In this document: piece after piece, positions 1 through 8,178 of the stretch
Layout of the letters: every line of letters starts with the position of its first letter
Numbering within the stretch: position 1 is the first letter of the stretch
Assembly (NCBI GenBank): GCA_023456105.1
Contig: JAEYAO010000025.1
Span: 1-64,000 of the forward strand
Direction: 5' to 3'
DNA from: Pseudomonadota bacterium
GTDB taxonomy: Bacteria > Pseudomonadota > Alphaproteobacteria > Caulobacterales > Caulobacteraceae
Length of the DNA: 64,000 bases
Made by a program: the position numbers and the translations under genes
The notes under the pieces: generated by a model
Databases searched by the model: none
What the model was told of the DNA's origin: nothing
The model's input: only the letters and a program-made list of their open reading frames with translations

Positions 1-309
1 GCCGAGGCCCGGCTGATCGGCGCCCGTCAGGAGGCCGAGGCGGACCGCAACGCCGCCGAGGCCCGGCTCCGGGCTTCGGCCAGCCGGCTCGCCGCCGCCG
101 ATGCCGGCGTGACCGCCGCCGAAGAGGCCTACCGCCTTTCCCGGATCGGCTTCGAGGCTGGGCGCATCTCCCAACTCGAACTTCGCTCTTCGCGCGCCGC
201 CCTGATCAACGCCCGCAACGCCGTCGTGGACGCCCGCCTCGCTCGCGTCCGCGCCGAAATCGACCTCGCGCGCCTGCAAGGCCGCGCCCCGTTTGGAACA
301 CAGCCATGA
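1..309 (+). CDS. Outer membrane efflux protein, CzcC-like, C-terminal end (partial)
   Basis: The frame is open from the first base, so this is the C-terminal ~102 residues of a longer protein. The sequence is a long Ala/Glu/Arg-rich amphipathic helix ending in GRISQLELRSSRAALINAR and RAEIDLARLQG. That is the pattern of the last periplasmic coiled-coil hairpin of TolC/OEP-family proteins, where the element GxxSxLELxxA recurs. In a tripartite pump this protein forms the outer membrane duct. The stop overlaps the start of the adaptor gene by 4 nt (ATGA), so the two are probably translationally coupled. Assignment to the CzcC-type heavy-metal branch rests on the two downstream genes rather than on this fragment. 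Confidence 0.85.
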   Translation, partial: AEARLIGARQEAEADRNAAEARLRASASRLAAADAGVTAAEEAYRLSRIGFEAGRISQLELRSSRAALINARNAVVDARLARVRAEIDLARLQGRAPFGTQP

Positions 310-1472
310 ACCGTATCCCTCAAATCAATCGAACTTGGCTCACGGCGGGGGTCGCCGCCGTCGTCGTCTTCGGCGGCGCTGGCATCTATGTCCTCACCCG
401 CCCTGCGGCGGACCCGAGTGCCGCGGAGTCGGCTGAGGCCGAACACCTTGAAGAGGAAGGCGAGGAAGGCGTGCTCCTTCTGACGCCGGCGCAGATCGAC
501 GCTGCCCGTATCGCGGTAGTCGCGGTCACCGGCGGCGGCGGCAGCGAAACCCGCCTGTCCGGGCGGGTGGAACCCATGGTCGACGCTCGGGCGGCGGTCG
601 CCGCCTCCGTGGGCGGCCGGGTCGAGCGGGTCCTGGTGGCGCCGGGACAGTCCGTCCGCGCCGGTCAGGCCCTGGCGGTATTGGTCAGCGGAGACGCGGC
701 GGGGCTGCGAGCCGAGGTTGACGCCGCCCAGGCCAACGCGGTGGCCGCCGAGCAGGCCCACGAGCGCGAGGAAAGCCTCGCGGAGCAAGGCGTGGTGGCT
801 GAGCGGGACGCCGAAATTGCCCACGCCCAGGCCCTGAGCGCCGAGGCGGCCGCGCGCGCGGCCCGAGCCCGCGCGGTCGCCGCCGGGTCCCCCAGCGCGT
901 CCGGCCGTCTCAGCGTCACGAGCCCGATCAGCGGCGTCGTCACCAGCGTCCATGTCGGCCCAGGCGGCTTTGCGCCGCAGGGCGGCGTGATTGCCGAGGT
1001 CACCAACCCGGCGCGGGTGGAGATCGTCTTCAGTGCGCCCCCCGCGCTCGCCGGTCAGGTGCGCGCCGGCTCCGCGATCCGGGTGCAGGGTCCGACGGGC
1101 GAGTTCGACGCTGTCGTCACTGGCGTGGCCGCCGGCGCGGGCGCGGGGAGCGGCGCAGCCGTAATTCGCGCCCGCCCCACCGGGTCGCTGCTTCCGCCCG
1201 CAGGATCGGCGGTGACCGGGGTCATCGTCACCGGCGAAACGTCGGGAACCCTGACCGTGCCGTCCGAGGCCGTGCAGACAGTAGAGGGCGCAACCGTGGT
1301 CTTCGTGCGCACCCCAACGGGGTTCCGCGTCGCGCCCGTGCTGGTCGGCCGCCAGGCGGGCGATCGGACCGAAATCCTGCGCGGTCTGACCGGCGATGAG
1401 CGTGTCGCTGGCGTCAACGCCTTTCTCCTCAAAGCCGAGCTCGCCAAAGGCGAGGCCGAGCACGGTCACTAA
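306..1472 (+). CDS. czcB: Efflux RND transporter periplasmic adaptor, CzcB-like
   Basis: A 388-residue membrane fusion protein linking an RND pump to its outer membrane duct. Residues ~13-32 form an uncleaved or lipoprotein-less N-terminal membrane segment. An acidic stretch (EAEHLEEEGEEG, ~45-56) follows, then a barrel/lipoyl half (VEPMVDARAAVAASVGGRV), an Ala-rich alpha-hairpin (~140-190), the second lipoyl half (LSVTSPISGVVTSVHVGPGG) and the C-terminal membrane-proximal domain. The protein ends in GEAEHGH, and such acidic/His ends are common in metal adaptors. It lies between a CzcC-like gene (4-nt overlap) and a CzcA-like pump (12-nt gap). Metal specificity cannot be read from the adaptor. 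Confidence 0.9.
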   Translation: MNRIPQINRTWLTAGVAAVVVFGGAGIYVLTRPAADPSAAESAEAEHLEEEGEEGVLLLTPAQIDAARIAVVAVTGGGGSETRLSGRVEPMVDARAAVAASVGGRVERVLVAPGQSVRAGQALAVLVSGDAAGLRAEVDAAQANAVAAEQAHEREESLAEQGVVAERDAEIAHAQALSAEAAARAARARAVAAGSPSASGRLSVTSPISGVVTSVHVGPGGFAPQGGVIAEVTNPARVEIVFSAPPALAGQVRAGSAIRVQGPTGEFDAVVTGVAAGAGAGSGAAVIRARPTGSLLPPAGSAVTGVIVTGETSGTLTVPSEAVQTVEGATVVFVRTPTGFRVAPVLVGRQAGDRTEILRGLTGDERVAGVNAFLLKAELAKGEAEHGH

Positions 1473-1484
1473 GGAGCGACGCGC

Positions 1485-4400
1485 ATGTTCAACGCCATCA
1501 TCGCGGCGTCGGTCCGGTTCCGCTGGTTCGTCGTCATCGCCGTAGTGCTCGTCGCTGGTCTGGGTCTTCTCGAACTGACCAAACTGCCCATCGACGCAGT
1601 GCCCGACATCACCAACCGGCAGGTGCAGATCACCACGGTCGCGCCGGCGCTTGCCCCGGAACAAATCGAGCGACAGGTTACCTACCCGCTGGAGACGAGC
1701 CTGGCGGGCATTCCCGGCCTGACCAGCACGCGATCGCTGTCGCGCAACGGCTTCAGCCAGATCACGGCCATCTTCACCGACGAGACCGACATCTACTTCG
1801 CGCGCCAGCAGGTCGCCGAACGGCTCGCGGCGGCGCGGGAAGGACTGCCGGAAGGCGTCGAACCCGCGATGTCGCCCATCACGACCGGCCTCGGCGAGGT
1901 TCTGATGTGGACCGTCGATTACGTCCCTTTCAACAGTCAGAACCTGGCGCAGCCGGGGCAGCCGGGATGGCAGCCGGGCCGTGTCTACCTGACCCCGGAA
2001 GGCGAGCGGCTGACCACGCCCGAACAACGCGCCACCTACCTCCGGACGGTTCAGGACTGGATCATCGCGCCCCAGATGCGCGGCGCGGAAGGTCTCGCGG
2101 GCGTCGATACCGTCGGCGGCTACGTGAAGGAATACGCCGTTCGTCCCGACCCCGCCCGCCTGTCCGGCTATGGCCTCGGCTTCGGCGATCTGGTCGAGGC
2201 GCTGGAGCGCGCCAACACCCAGGCCGGTGCGGGCTACATCCAGCGCGCCGGTGAGGCGCTGGTCGTCCGCACGGACGCTCTGGCGAGCACGGTCGAGGAT
2301 CTGGCGCAGGCCCCGGTGGTCAATCGCGGAGGTCTGGTGGTCCGCGTCGCCGACGTCGCTACGGTGGAGATCGGACGGGAGCCGCGCCTCGGCGGAGCCA
2401 GCCGCGACGGCCACGAAGCGGTCCTTGGCACCGCCCTGATGATCGCCGGCGGCAACAGCCGCACGGTGGCCCAGGCGGCGGCCGAACGGCTGGAGCAGGT
2501 GGACGACAGTCTCCCGCCCGGCATCGTCGCTACCACCGTCCTGAACCGGAGCGAACTGGTCAACTCGACCATCGCCACCGTCGCCCGCAATCTCACCGAG
2601 GGCGCCCTGCTTGTCGTGCTGGTGTTGTTCCTGCTGCTCGGCAACATCCGCGCCGCCACGATCACGGCCTTGATGATCCCGCTCAGCTTCCTGTTCGCCG
2701 TCATCGGCATGAATCGCTTTGGCATCAGCGGGAATCTCATGAGCCTCGGCGCCCTGGACTTCGGCCTGATGGTCGACGGCGGGGTGGTGGTGATCGAGAA
2801 CACGCTGCTGCTGCTGACCCAGCGGCGCGCCCAGCTCGGCCGCCTGCTCACCCGCCACGAGCGCCTGGACGTCGCCGTCCAGTCGGCCCGGCAGATGGTC
2901 AAGCCGGCGGCCTTCGGACAGTTGATCATCCTGCTGGTGTTCGCGCCGCTGCTGATGCTGGAAGGCGTGGAGGGCAAGACGTTCCAGCCGATGGGCGCGA
3001 CGGTCATGCTGGCGCTGGTTGGCGCCTTCATCTTCTCGTTCACCTTCGTGCCGGCGATGACCGCCCTTCTGGTGCGCGATCCCAAGTCCGTCCACGTCGG
3101 GCCGGACGGTGAGGTCGTCGAACACGAGACGCGCATCCTCCGCTTCGCGCGCCGCTACATTCAGCCGGCCATCCAGGCCGCCGTGGCTCGGCCGAAGGTG
3201 GTGCTGATCTCCGCCCTGGCGGCGCTCGCCGTCGGCGCGGTGTCCTTCATGGCGCTGGGCCGTGAATTCATACCGACCCTCGACGAGGGCGACATCGCCA
3301 TGCAGGCGCTGCGTGTGCCGTCGGCTTCGCTCGAACAATCCCTGGCGATGCAGATGGCGCTGGAGCGCGCGATCACGGCGCAGCCCGAAGTCGAGACCAT
3401 GTTCTCGCGGACCGGAACCGCCGAGGCGGCGGTCGATCCCATGCCGCCGAACATTTCCGACAGCGTGATCGTCTTGAAGGATCGCAGCGAATGGCCCGAT
3501 CCGGGGTTGGAGAAGGAAGCCCTGATCGAACGCATCGAGCAAATCGCGGGCCAGCAGATCGGCAACAATTTCGAGTTCAGCCAGCCGATCGAACTGCGCT
3601 TCAACGAACTCATCTCGGGCGTTCGCACCGACCTCGCCGTCATGGTCTACGGCGACGACTTCGCCACCCTCCAACGGGTGGCGGACCAGGTTGCCGGCTC
3701 GCTTCGGGAGACGACCGGCGCGGCTGACGTGCGGGTCGAGCAGGCGTCCGGCCTGCCGACCCTGACCGTCAGCGTCGATCGCATCGCCGCCGCCAGCTAC
3801 GGCCTGTCGGCCGCCGACGTCAGCGAAGCGGTGTCCGCTGGCATCGGCGGCGCCGAGGCGGGGACCATCTTCGAAGGCGACCGGCGCTTCGACGTTGTCG
3901 TGCGTCTGCCCGAAGCCGCGCGAAACGACCCGGCGGCGCTCGCAGCCCTGCCGGTCGTCTCGGAAACGGGCGTGGTCGTGCCCCTGTCGTCAGTGGCGCG
4001 CATCCAGACCGGCGAGGGTCCGAACCAGATCAGCCGCGAGAACGGCAGCCGCCGCATGGTCGTGCAGGCCAACGTCCGGGGCCGCGACCTCGGCGGCTTC
4101 GTCGCCGATGCGCAGGATCGGGTGGCGGAGATCGAACTCCCGGCCGGCGTCTACCTAGACTGGGGCGGACAATTCGAGAACCTCAAACGGGCGGAACAGC
4201 GCTTCAGCATCGTCATCCCGATCGTGTTCGTGCTGATCGGCGTCCTGCTGTTCATGGCGCTCGGCTCATTCGCGGAGGCCGGTCTGGTCTTCGTCTGCGT
4301 GCCGCTCGCCCTCGTCGGCGGCGCGCTGGCGCTTCTGCTCCGAGGCATGCCCTTCTCGGTCTCGGCGGCGGTCGGCTTCATCGCCGTGTCCGGGGTCGCC

Positions 4401-4706
4401 ACCCTGAACGGGCTGGTGCTCATGCAGGCCATCCGCCAGCGGCTGAACGAGGGTCTGCCCGCCAAGGTGGCGGCGATAGAAGGCGCCGCCAGCCGGCTGC
4501 GCGCGGTGCTGACGACCGCCCTGGTCGCGATCGTCGGCTTCATTCCCATGGCCTTGGCGCATGGGGCCGGAGCCGAGGTGCAGAAGCCGCTCGCGACGGT
4601 CGTCATCGGGGGCCTTCTGACAGCGACGGCGTTGACCCTGCTCGTGCTGCCGACCTTTGCCGCCAAGGCGGTTCGGCATCGTGCTTCGGAAGGACTGGAA
4701 GATTGA
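1485..4706 (+). CDS. czcA: CusA/CzcA family heavy-metal efflux RND pump
   Basis: A 1073-residue inner membrane proton/metal antiporter, the usual length for the HME-RND family. TM1 is followed by LPIDAVPDITNRQVQITT, the conserved start of CzcA proteins. The TM4 motif DFGLMVDGGVVVIEN (~residues 426-440) matches the DFGxxxDGxxxxxEN signature of divalent-cation pumps (Zn/Co/Cd/Ni type) rather than the Cu/Ag CusA motif. Two large periplasmic loops and twelve hydrophobic segments are visible. An unusual loop near residues 150-185 (SQNLAQPGQPGWQPGRVYL) is Gln/Pro/Gly-rich and may be a lineage insertion. The stop overlaps the TTG start of the next gene by 4 nt. A metal-responsive regulator is not present in the window. 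Confidence 0.95.
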   Translation: MFNAIIAASVRFRWFVVIAVVLVAGLGLLELTKLPIDAVPDITNRQVQITTVAPALAPEQIERQVTYPLETSLAGIPGLTSTRSLSRNGFSQITAIFTDETDIYFARQQVAERLAAAREGLPEGVEPAMSPITTGLGEVLMWTVDYVPFNSQNLAQPGQPGWQPGRVYLTPEGERLTTPEQRATYLRTVQDWIIAPQMRGAEGLAGVDTVGGYVKEYAVRPDPARLSGYGLGFGDLVEALERANTQAGAGYIQRAGEALVVRTDALASTVEDLAQAPVVNRGGLVVRVADVATVEIGREPRLGGASRDGHEAVLGTALMIAGGNSRTVAQAAAERLEQVDDSLPPGIVATTVLNRSELVNSTIATVARNLTEGALLVVLVLFLLLGNIRAATITALMIPLSFLFAVIGMNRFGISGNLMSLGALDFGLMVDGGVVVIENTLLLLTQRRAQLGRLLTRHERLDVAVQSARQMVKPAAFGQLIILLVFAPLLMLEGVEGKTFQPMGATVMLALVGAFIFSFTFVPAMTALLVRDPKSVHVGPDGEVVEHETRILRFARRYIQPAIQAAVARPKVVLISALAALAVGAVSFMALGREFIPTLDEGDIAMQALRVPSASLEQSLAMQMALERAITAQPEVETMFSRTGTAEAAVDPMPPNISDSVIVLKDRSEWPDPGLEKEALIERIEQIAGQQIGNNFEFSQPIELRFNELISGVRTDLAVMVYGDDFATLQRVADQVAGSLRETTGAADVRVEQASGLPTLTVSVDRIAAASYGLSAADVSEAVSAGIGGAEAGTIFEGDRRFDVVVRLPEAARNDPAALAALPVVSETGVVVPLSSVARIQTGEGPNQISRENGSRRMVVQANVRGRDLGGFVADAQDRVAEIELPAGVYLDWGGQFENLKRAEQRFSIVIPIVFVLIGVLLFMALGSFAEAGLVFVCVPLALVGGALALLLRGMPFSVSAAVGFIAVSGVATLNGLVLMQAIRQRLNEGLPAKVAAIEGAASRLRAVLTTALVAIVGFIPMALAHGAGAEVQKPLATVVIGGLLTATALTLLVLPTFAAKAVRHRASEGLED

Positions 4707-5299
4707 GCAAGATTACCTCGGCGGACGACCAGCAGCGGCGGACGCTGCTGATCGTCCTGATCCTCAACGCCCTGCTGTTCCTCGGCCTCGGCGTCGGCGG
4801 CATCCTGGCCGACTCCAGCGCACTGCTGGCCAACGCCGTCGACAATGCCTCGGACTCCGTCGTCTACCTGATCAGCTTTGTAGCGATCGGCCGCGCCGCG
4901 TCCTGGAAACGGGGCGCGGCACGCCTGTCCGGCATCCTGTTGCTGGTATTCGCCGCAGGGGTGCTGATCGACGTCGGTCGGCGTTGGTGGTTCGGCACCG
5001 AGCCGGTCGGCTGGACGATGATGGGGCTCGCGCTCGTAGCCGCGATCGTGAACCTGATCTGCCTGGTGCTCCTGCGGCGGGACCAGTCCGGCGACGTCAA
5101 CATGGAGGCGGCCAAGACCTTTAGCATGAACGACTTCGCCTCGAATGGCGGCATCCTCGTCGCCGGTGGTCTGGTCATGTGGCTGGATCAGGCCTGGCCC
5201 GATCTGGTCGTCGGCATGCTGGTCGCGGCGATCGCCGTGAAGGGCGGTATCGAAATTCTGCGGAGCGCCTCTGACGAAGGCGAGGGTGCATCACCGTGA
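4703..5299 (+). CDS. Short CDF-type cation transporter at the end of the czc operon
   Basis: A 198-residue integral membrane protein with five to six hydrophobic segments. The start is TTG inside the czcA stop (TTGA). The first membrane domain contains LLANAVDNASDSVVYLIS, matching the TM2 DxxxD metal motif of cation diffusion facilitators. The TM5 equivalent reads SMNDFASNGGIL, so the usual HxxxD is replaced by N/D and N residues. The protein stops right after TM6 and lacks the cytoplasmic metallochaperone-like C-terminal domain of YiiP/CzcD. It probably moves metal across the inner membrane alongside the RND pump. Substrate and activity are uncertain because of the altered second site. Confidence 0.8.
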   Translation: MSKITSADDQQRRTLLIVLILNALLFLGLGVGGILADSSALLANAVDNASDSVVYLISFVAIGRAASWKRGAARLSGILLLVFAAGVLIDVGRRWWFGTEPVGWTMMGLALVAAIVNLICLVLLRRDQSGDVNMEAAKTFSMNDFASNGGILVAGGLVMWLDQAWPDLVVGMLVAAIAVKGGIEILRSASDEGEGASP

Positions 5300-5377
5300 C
5301 GATGGCCTCGGCACCGCAACGCCGCCAGAAGCAGCGGCTACTCACCGATATGGCGGAGGTGGGGCGTGAAGGTTGGG

Positions 5378-5746
5378 TCAATCCTTCTTTGGGGCTCCCA
5401 CCAAGGCTGCGATCAGCTCTGGCGTCATTCGAGCCTGCGGAAGATTGCCAAGCAGCTCGGGCGGAAGTGTGAACTCCCCCGTCAACTGAGGCTTGAAGGG
5501 GATCAGGTTCACCCCAAGCACGTGCATGAATTGCAACATGAAGGTCGCCGGGAATGTCCCTCGGCTGATCTTGTTGCGGACGCTGACCTCGGTCTCTTCG
5601 ATCCCTATCGCCTGCATGCGTTCCGCGATATCGGCGTAAGTGAGGTTCTGGCGACGCTGCTCGACGCGCAAAAGCGTCCGGGCCTTCTCGCGCCAAGCGT
5701 TTTCGGGATCATCAAGATCGGCGGCGGTTCCGGCGGGTTTAGCCAT
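5378..5746 (-). CDS. DUF6471-family small HTH-like protein
   Basis: A 122-residue protein read divergently from the transposase. The core, about residues 28-80 (LTYADIAERMQAIGIEETEV, then VRNKISRGTFPATFMLQFMHVLGV), has the helical spacing of a lambda-repressor/XRE-like HTH and matches the DUF6471 family as I recall it. The C-terminal part is unstructured and ends APKKD. The start was chosen at the ATG giving MAKPAGTAADLDD; no strong Shine-Dalgarno is visible. The 149 bp between this gene and the transposase hold repeated CGCACATACG motifs, so a repressor role for the module is plausible but inferred. Confidence 0.7.
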   Translation of the reverse strand: MAKPAGTAADLDDPENAWREKARTLLRVEQRRQNLTYADIAERMQAIGIEETEVSVRNKISRGTFPATFMLQFMHVLGVNLIPFKPQLTGEFTLPPELLGNLPQARMTPELIAALVGAPKKD

Positions 5747-5782
5747 GACCGTTCATGCCATCACTTCCCCGACCTATCAACC

Positions 5783-5895
5783 TACGCGACCTACCGCTCG
5801 TTTAAGCGATAAAAATCGCACATACGCGACAATCTTCTTGACGCGCCCTGACGCGATGAGTATCGCACATACGCGACAAACCTCCCGTATGTGCG
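5783..5895. promoter_or_regulatory. Repeated motifs in the divergent DUF6471/transposase control region
   Basis: An exact 18-bp direct repeat, ATCGCACATACGCGACAA, lies at 5815-5832 and 5862-5879. The core CGCACATACG recurs inverted at 5886-5895, forming a 10-bp inverted repeat with 5864-5873. A partial copy, TACGCGAC, lies at 5783-5790. These copies fill the gap between two divergent genes, which is where operators for a small HTH protein would sit. They could instead be sub-terminal transposase binding sites at the element's left end. No matching copy was found near 8100-8200. Confidence 0.6.
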
Positions 5896-7587
5896 TTGAC
5901 CTCATTGGCTCTCCTTCAAGGCCCGGCACATGCCGCGACGCCGACCGAGGTCGCCGAACTCTCGGAAGACGAGGCGCGCGCGCTGTTTCGCCGTTACCGA
6001 TTCGCAGAAAATGGCGGCGATCCATGCTGCAACCACTGCGGCTCGCCGGCGGCGTGGACCTACCGGGACGGCAATCTCTACAAGTGCAAACAGTGCTTGA
6101 GACAGTTCACCCTGACCACCAACACCCCGTTCGCCTACCGCAAGCTGCCGTTCAAGACGATCCTGCTGATCCTCGCGCAATTCAACGTCGCCTATCAGGG
6201 GCGCAGCGCCCTGGAGATCAGACGCGACCTTCGCGCCAAGGTGAAGAACTATAAGACGATCTTCGTCTGGCTCCACAAAATCAGATGCGCCATGCAGGCC
6301 TTCGAGCGACGCACGATCCTGCGCGAAGAGATCGAGATCGATGGAAAGGAGTTGAAAGGCTATATCCGCCCCAAGAACGTGCGCGATGAAAAGGATCACT
6401 ACCGTTTTCCGTATGGTGCGCCCGACCGCACGTTGCGGGTGACGCTGGCTCGCCAGCGGGGCGGCCCCGCCCGCGCGTGGGTCGCGAAACAGGAGCATCA
6501 CCCGATCCCGCCGTTCATCGACGTAGTCGATCCGAACGCCGTTGTGTTTGCCGACGGCGGTCACTGGGGTCAGATTCGCGAGCATTGCGCGCTGAAGCGG
6601 GTCATCCACGACCACCACTTCTATACGCCGGAGGCCTGCACCAACTGGGCCGAAAGCGGCTTCCGCGTCCTTGAGGGCATGCGGATGATCTATCGTCGCA
6701 TCCTCGGCAACTACCTCGACCTCTACACGGCTCAGCTTACGTGGCGGTTGAGCCACACCGGCGGTGGTCCCGACGACAGCTTCGCGGCGCTCCTGGGAAC
6801 GATGATGACCCCAGGCCGCTCGCCGATGGCTGGCTACTTCCTCAAGAAGAAAGCAGGCGGTTCCAAGCGCCGTTGCGAAATCATCAACCAAGACGGCGAG
6901 CCGATCGAGTGGAGTCCGCCGAACGCCGAGGAGCGGCGGCGGGCTCGAAAGGAGGCCAAGCGCGCCAGCGGAGAAGCGGAGACCCCGCGCGTCGCTGACG
7001 CCCGCTCCGCGAAGCGCTGGCGTGACGGCTTCGAGTTCATGTCGGCCAGCGAGTTCATGGACGATCCAAAGCGGATGCCCCTGAGCCCCGGCGTCTACGG
7101 CTTGTTCCTTCGGAGCGGCGAACGGCTCTTCAACCTCGCTGGCTACTTCCCTGATCCGCAGCTTCCGGCCTGGGACTATGGAGTGTGGCGCAACGGATAT
7201 GTCGGTGAAGGTTACTCTCTGCGCGAGAGGGTGACCGGGCACCTTCTCGGAAGCATTGGTGACTCGCCGTTCCGTCAATCGGTCTTCGCCATCCATTGGG
7301 TGGCGGGGACCGGCGAACTGGGCGACCTGAAGAGCCGTGAGGCCAGCGAAGCGGCCCTGAGCGAGTGGCTGCGCGGCGAGGTCGTGATCGGATACAAGGT
7401 CTGCGGCTATCACAAGACGGTGGAGAAGGAGATGCTGAAGCGCACCGCCGCCCCTCTGAACATCCGCGATCGCGACCCGTCGCCGTTCAGTCGCCTGCTT
7501 TCGAGCCTGCGCCAACGCTTCCGCGAGGCCGTGGTCGCCGCGTGGGAGCCGCCGCCGCCTACCAATCGTCCTCGCCAGCGGCGCTAG
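5896..7587 (+). CDS. IS1595/ISXO2-like transposase with C-terminal GIY-YIG-like nuclease domain
   Basis: A 563-residue fusion. Residues ~20-75 carry a zinc ribbon (C45/C48 and C64/C67; PCCNHCG, KCKQC) typical of IS1595-family transposases. Residues ~140-285 are the DDE-type core: D149 in EIEIDGKELKGY, D220 in VVFADGGHWGQ, and a third motif TNWAESGFRVLEGMR (N250/E253) followed by GNYLDLYTAQLTWRLSH. After a charged linker (~340-375) comes a second domain, ~398-522: PGVYGLF, YVGEGYSLRERVTGHL and VEKEMLKRTAAPLN. These align with the GIY, YIG-R-H, and final E...P-N elements of GIY-YIG nucleases. The start is TTG at 5896 or TTG at 5905; an upstream in-frame TGA at 5857 bounds it. The 3' end overlaps the converging gene by 29 nt. 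Confidence 0.85.
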   Translation: MTSLALLQGPAHAATPTEVAELSEDEARALFRRYRFAENGGDPCCNHCGSPAAWTYRDGNLYKCKQCLRQFTLTTNTPFAYRKLPFKTILLILAQFNVAYQGRSALEIRRDLRAKVKNYKTIFVWLHKIRCAMQAFERRTILREEIEIDGKELKGYIRPKNVRDEKDHYRFPYGAPDRTLRVTLARQRGGPARAWVAKQEHHPIPPFIDVVDPNAVVFADGGHWGQIREHCALKRVIHDHHFYTPEACTNWAESGFRVLEGMRMIYRRILGNYLDLYTAQLTWRLSHTGGGPDDSFAALLGTMMTPGRSPMAGYFLKKKAGGSKRRCEIINQDGEPIEWSPPNAEERRRARKEAKRASGEAETPRVADARSAKRWRDGFEFMSASEFMDDPKRMPLSPGVYGLFLRSGERLFNLAGYFPDPQLPAWDYGVWRNGYVGEGYSLRERVTGHLLGSIGDSPFRQSVFAIHWVAGTGELGDLKSREASEAALSEWLRGEVVIGYKVCGYHKTVEKEMLKRTAAPLNIRDRDPSPFSRLLSSLRQRFREAVVAAWEPPPPTNRPRQRR

Positions 7588-8125
7588 CCGGCTCATTCCC
7601 GCGCAGTTGCGACTTCAACGTCCAACGCGGCGGCTGTCCCCCGTCATTCACCAATCCCCGCTGGGCGCGCTGCAACGCCGCATTGATCGCTCCGTATGCC
7701 TGAACGTAGGCGGGACCGTCATCGACGCTAAGGTCATGGCGCTCGACGACGCGATCCAGCATCTCGCGCACCGTCAGCCAGTCGCCGGTCTCTCGCAGCA
7801 CGTCGTAGGCTGCGTCCGCCCATCCGTGGGGCGGACGGTTCGGTCCCCGGCGGAGCGGCCTGATCAGTTTTTCTCGGGCGGGGTCCCATTCCGGATCGAA
7901 CATCTGGATGACGTAAACGATGTGCGGAAGCGCCTCTCTGATCTCTTCAGCCCTTGTTTCGCGCTCCCCGGCCTCGGCTGCGAACGCCTCGCCGCCCCGC
8001 CACTTCTTCTGCCTCAGCTTCGGTGGGTTCTCGATCCAGCGCAGTTCCCCGCCCAGCCGAGCGTAAAGCTGCCTAAGATGGCTGGTGAGCTGCTTCCCGC
8101 TGTTCTTCTTCCCAAGTCCGACCAT
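7559..8125 (-). CDS. Hypothetical protein with winged-helix-like C-terminal half
   Basis: An ATG at 8125 gives 188 residues; a GTG at 8134 would add three. Neither has a convincing ribosome binding site. The N-terminal third is basic (GLGKKNSGKQLTSHLRQLY). The middle holds PHIVYVIQMFDPEWDP and a segment of basic, proline-rich linker. The C-terminal part (YDVLRETGDWLTVREMLDRV, then GAINAALQRAQRGLV and PPRWTLK) looks like a winged helix, with a helix-turn-helix, recognition-like helix and a wing ending in Trp-x-Leu. Proteins of this pattern are common near mobile genes in alphaproteobacteria, but I know no function. It converges on the transposase and overlaps its 3' end. Confidence 0.6.
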   Translation of the reverse strand: MVGLGKKNSGKQLTSHLRQLYARLGGELRWIENPPKLRQKKWRGGEAFAAEAGERETRAEEIREALPHIVYVIQMFDPEWDPAREKLIRPLRRGPNRPPHGWADAAYDVLRETGDWLTVREMLDRVVERHDLSVDDGPAYVQAYGAINAALQRAQRGLVNDGGQPPRWTLKSQLRGNEPASAAGEDDW

Positions 8126-8178
8126 AAAAACCACTCGATCCAGGAGCGGGACTGCTTATTCCAGGGCAGGTGTGTTTG

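Larger units (their letters stand above)
5378..8134. mobile_element. Probable mobile module around an IS1595-like transposase (ends not resolved)
   Basis: The transposase, the DUF6471 gene and the converging hypothetical gene form a compact unit between the metal efflux operon and clearly chromosomal genes starting at 8179. I could not identify terminal inverted repeats or a target-site duplication by eye, so the limits given are simply the outer gene limits. The metal operon upstream may belong to the same island. No integrase or tRNA attachment site is visible. Confidence 0.45.

Noticed and set aside
129..3674. A 1181-codon open frame antisense to the czc genes
   Set aside because: Composition is His/Arg/Asp/Gln-rich with no domain; it is the complementary shadow typical of high-GC genes such as czcA, whose product is clearly recognisable.
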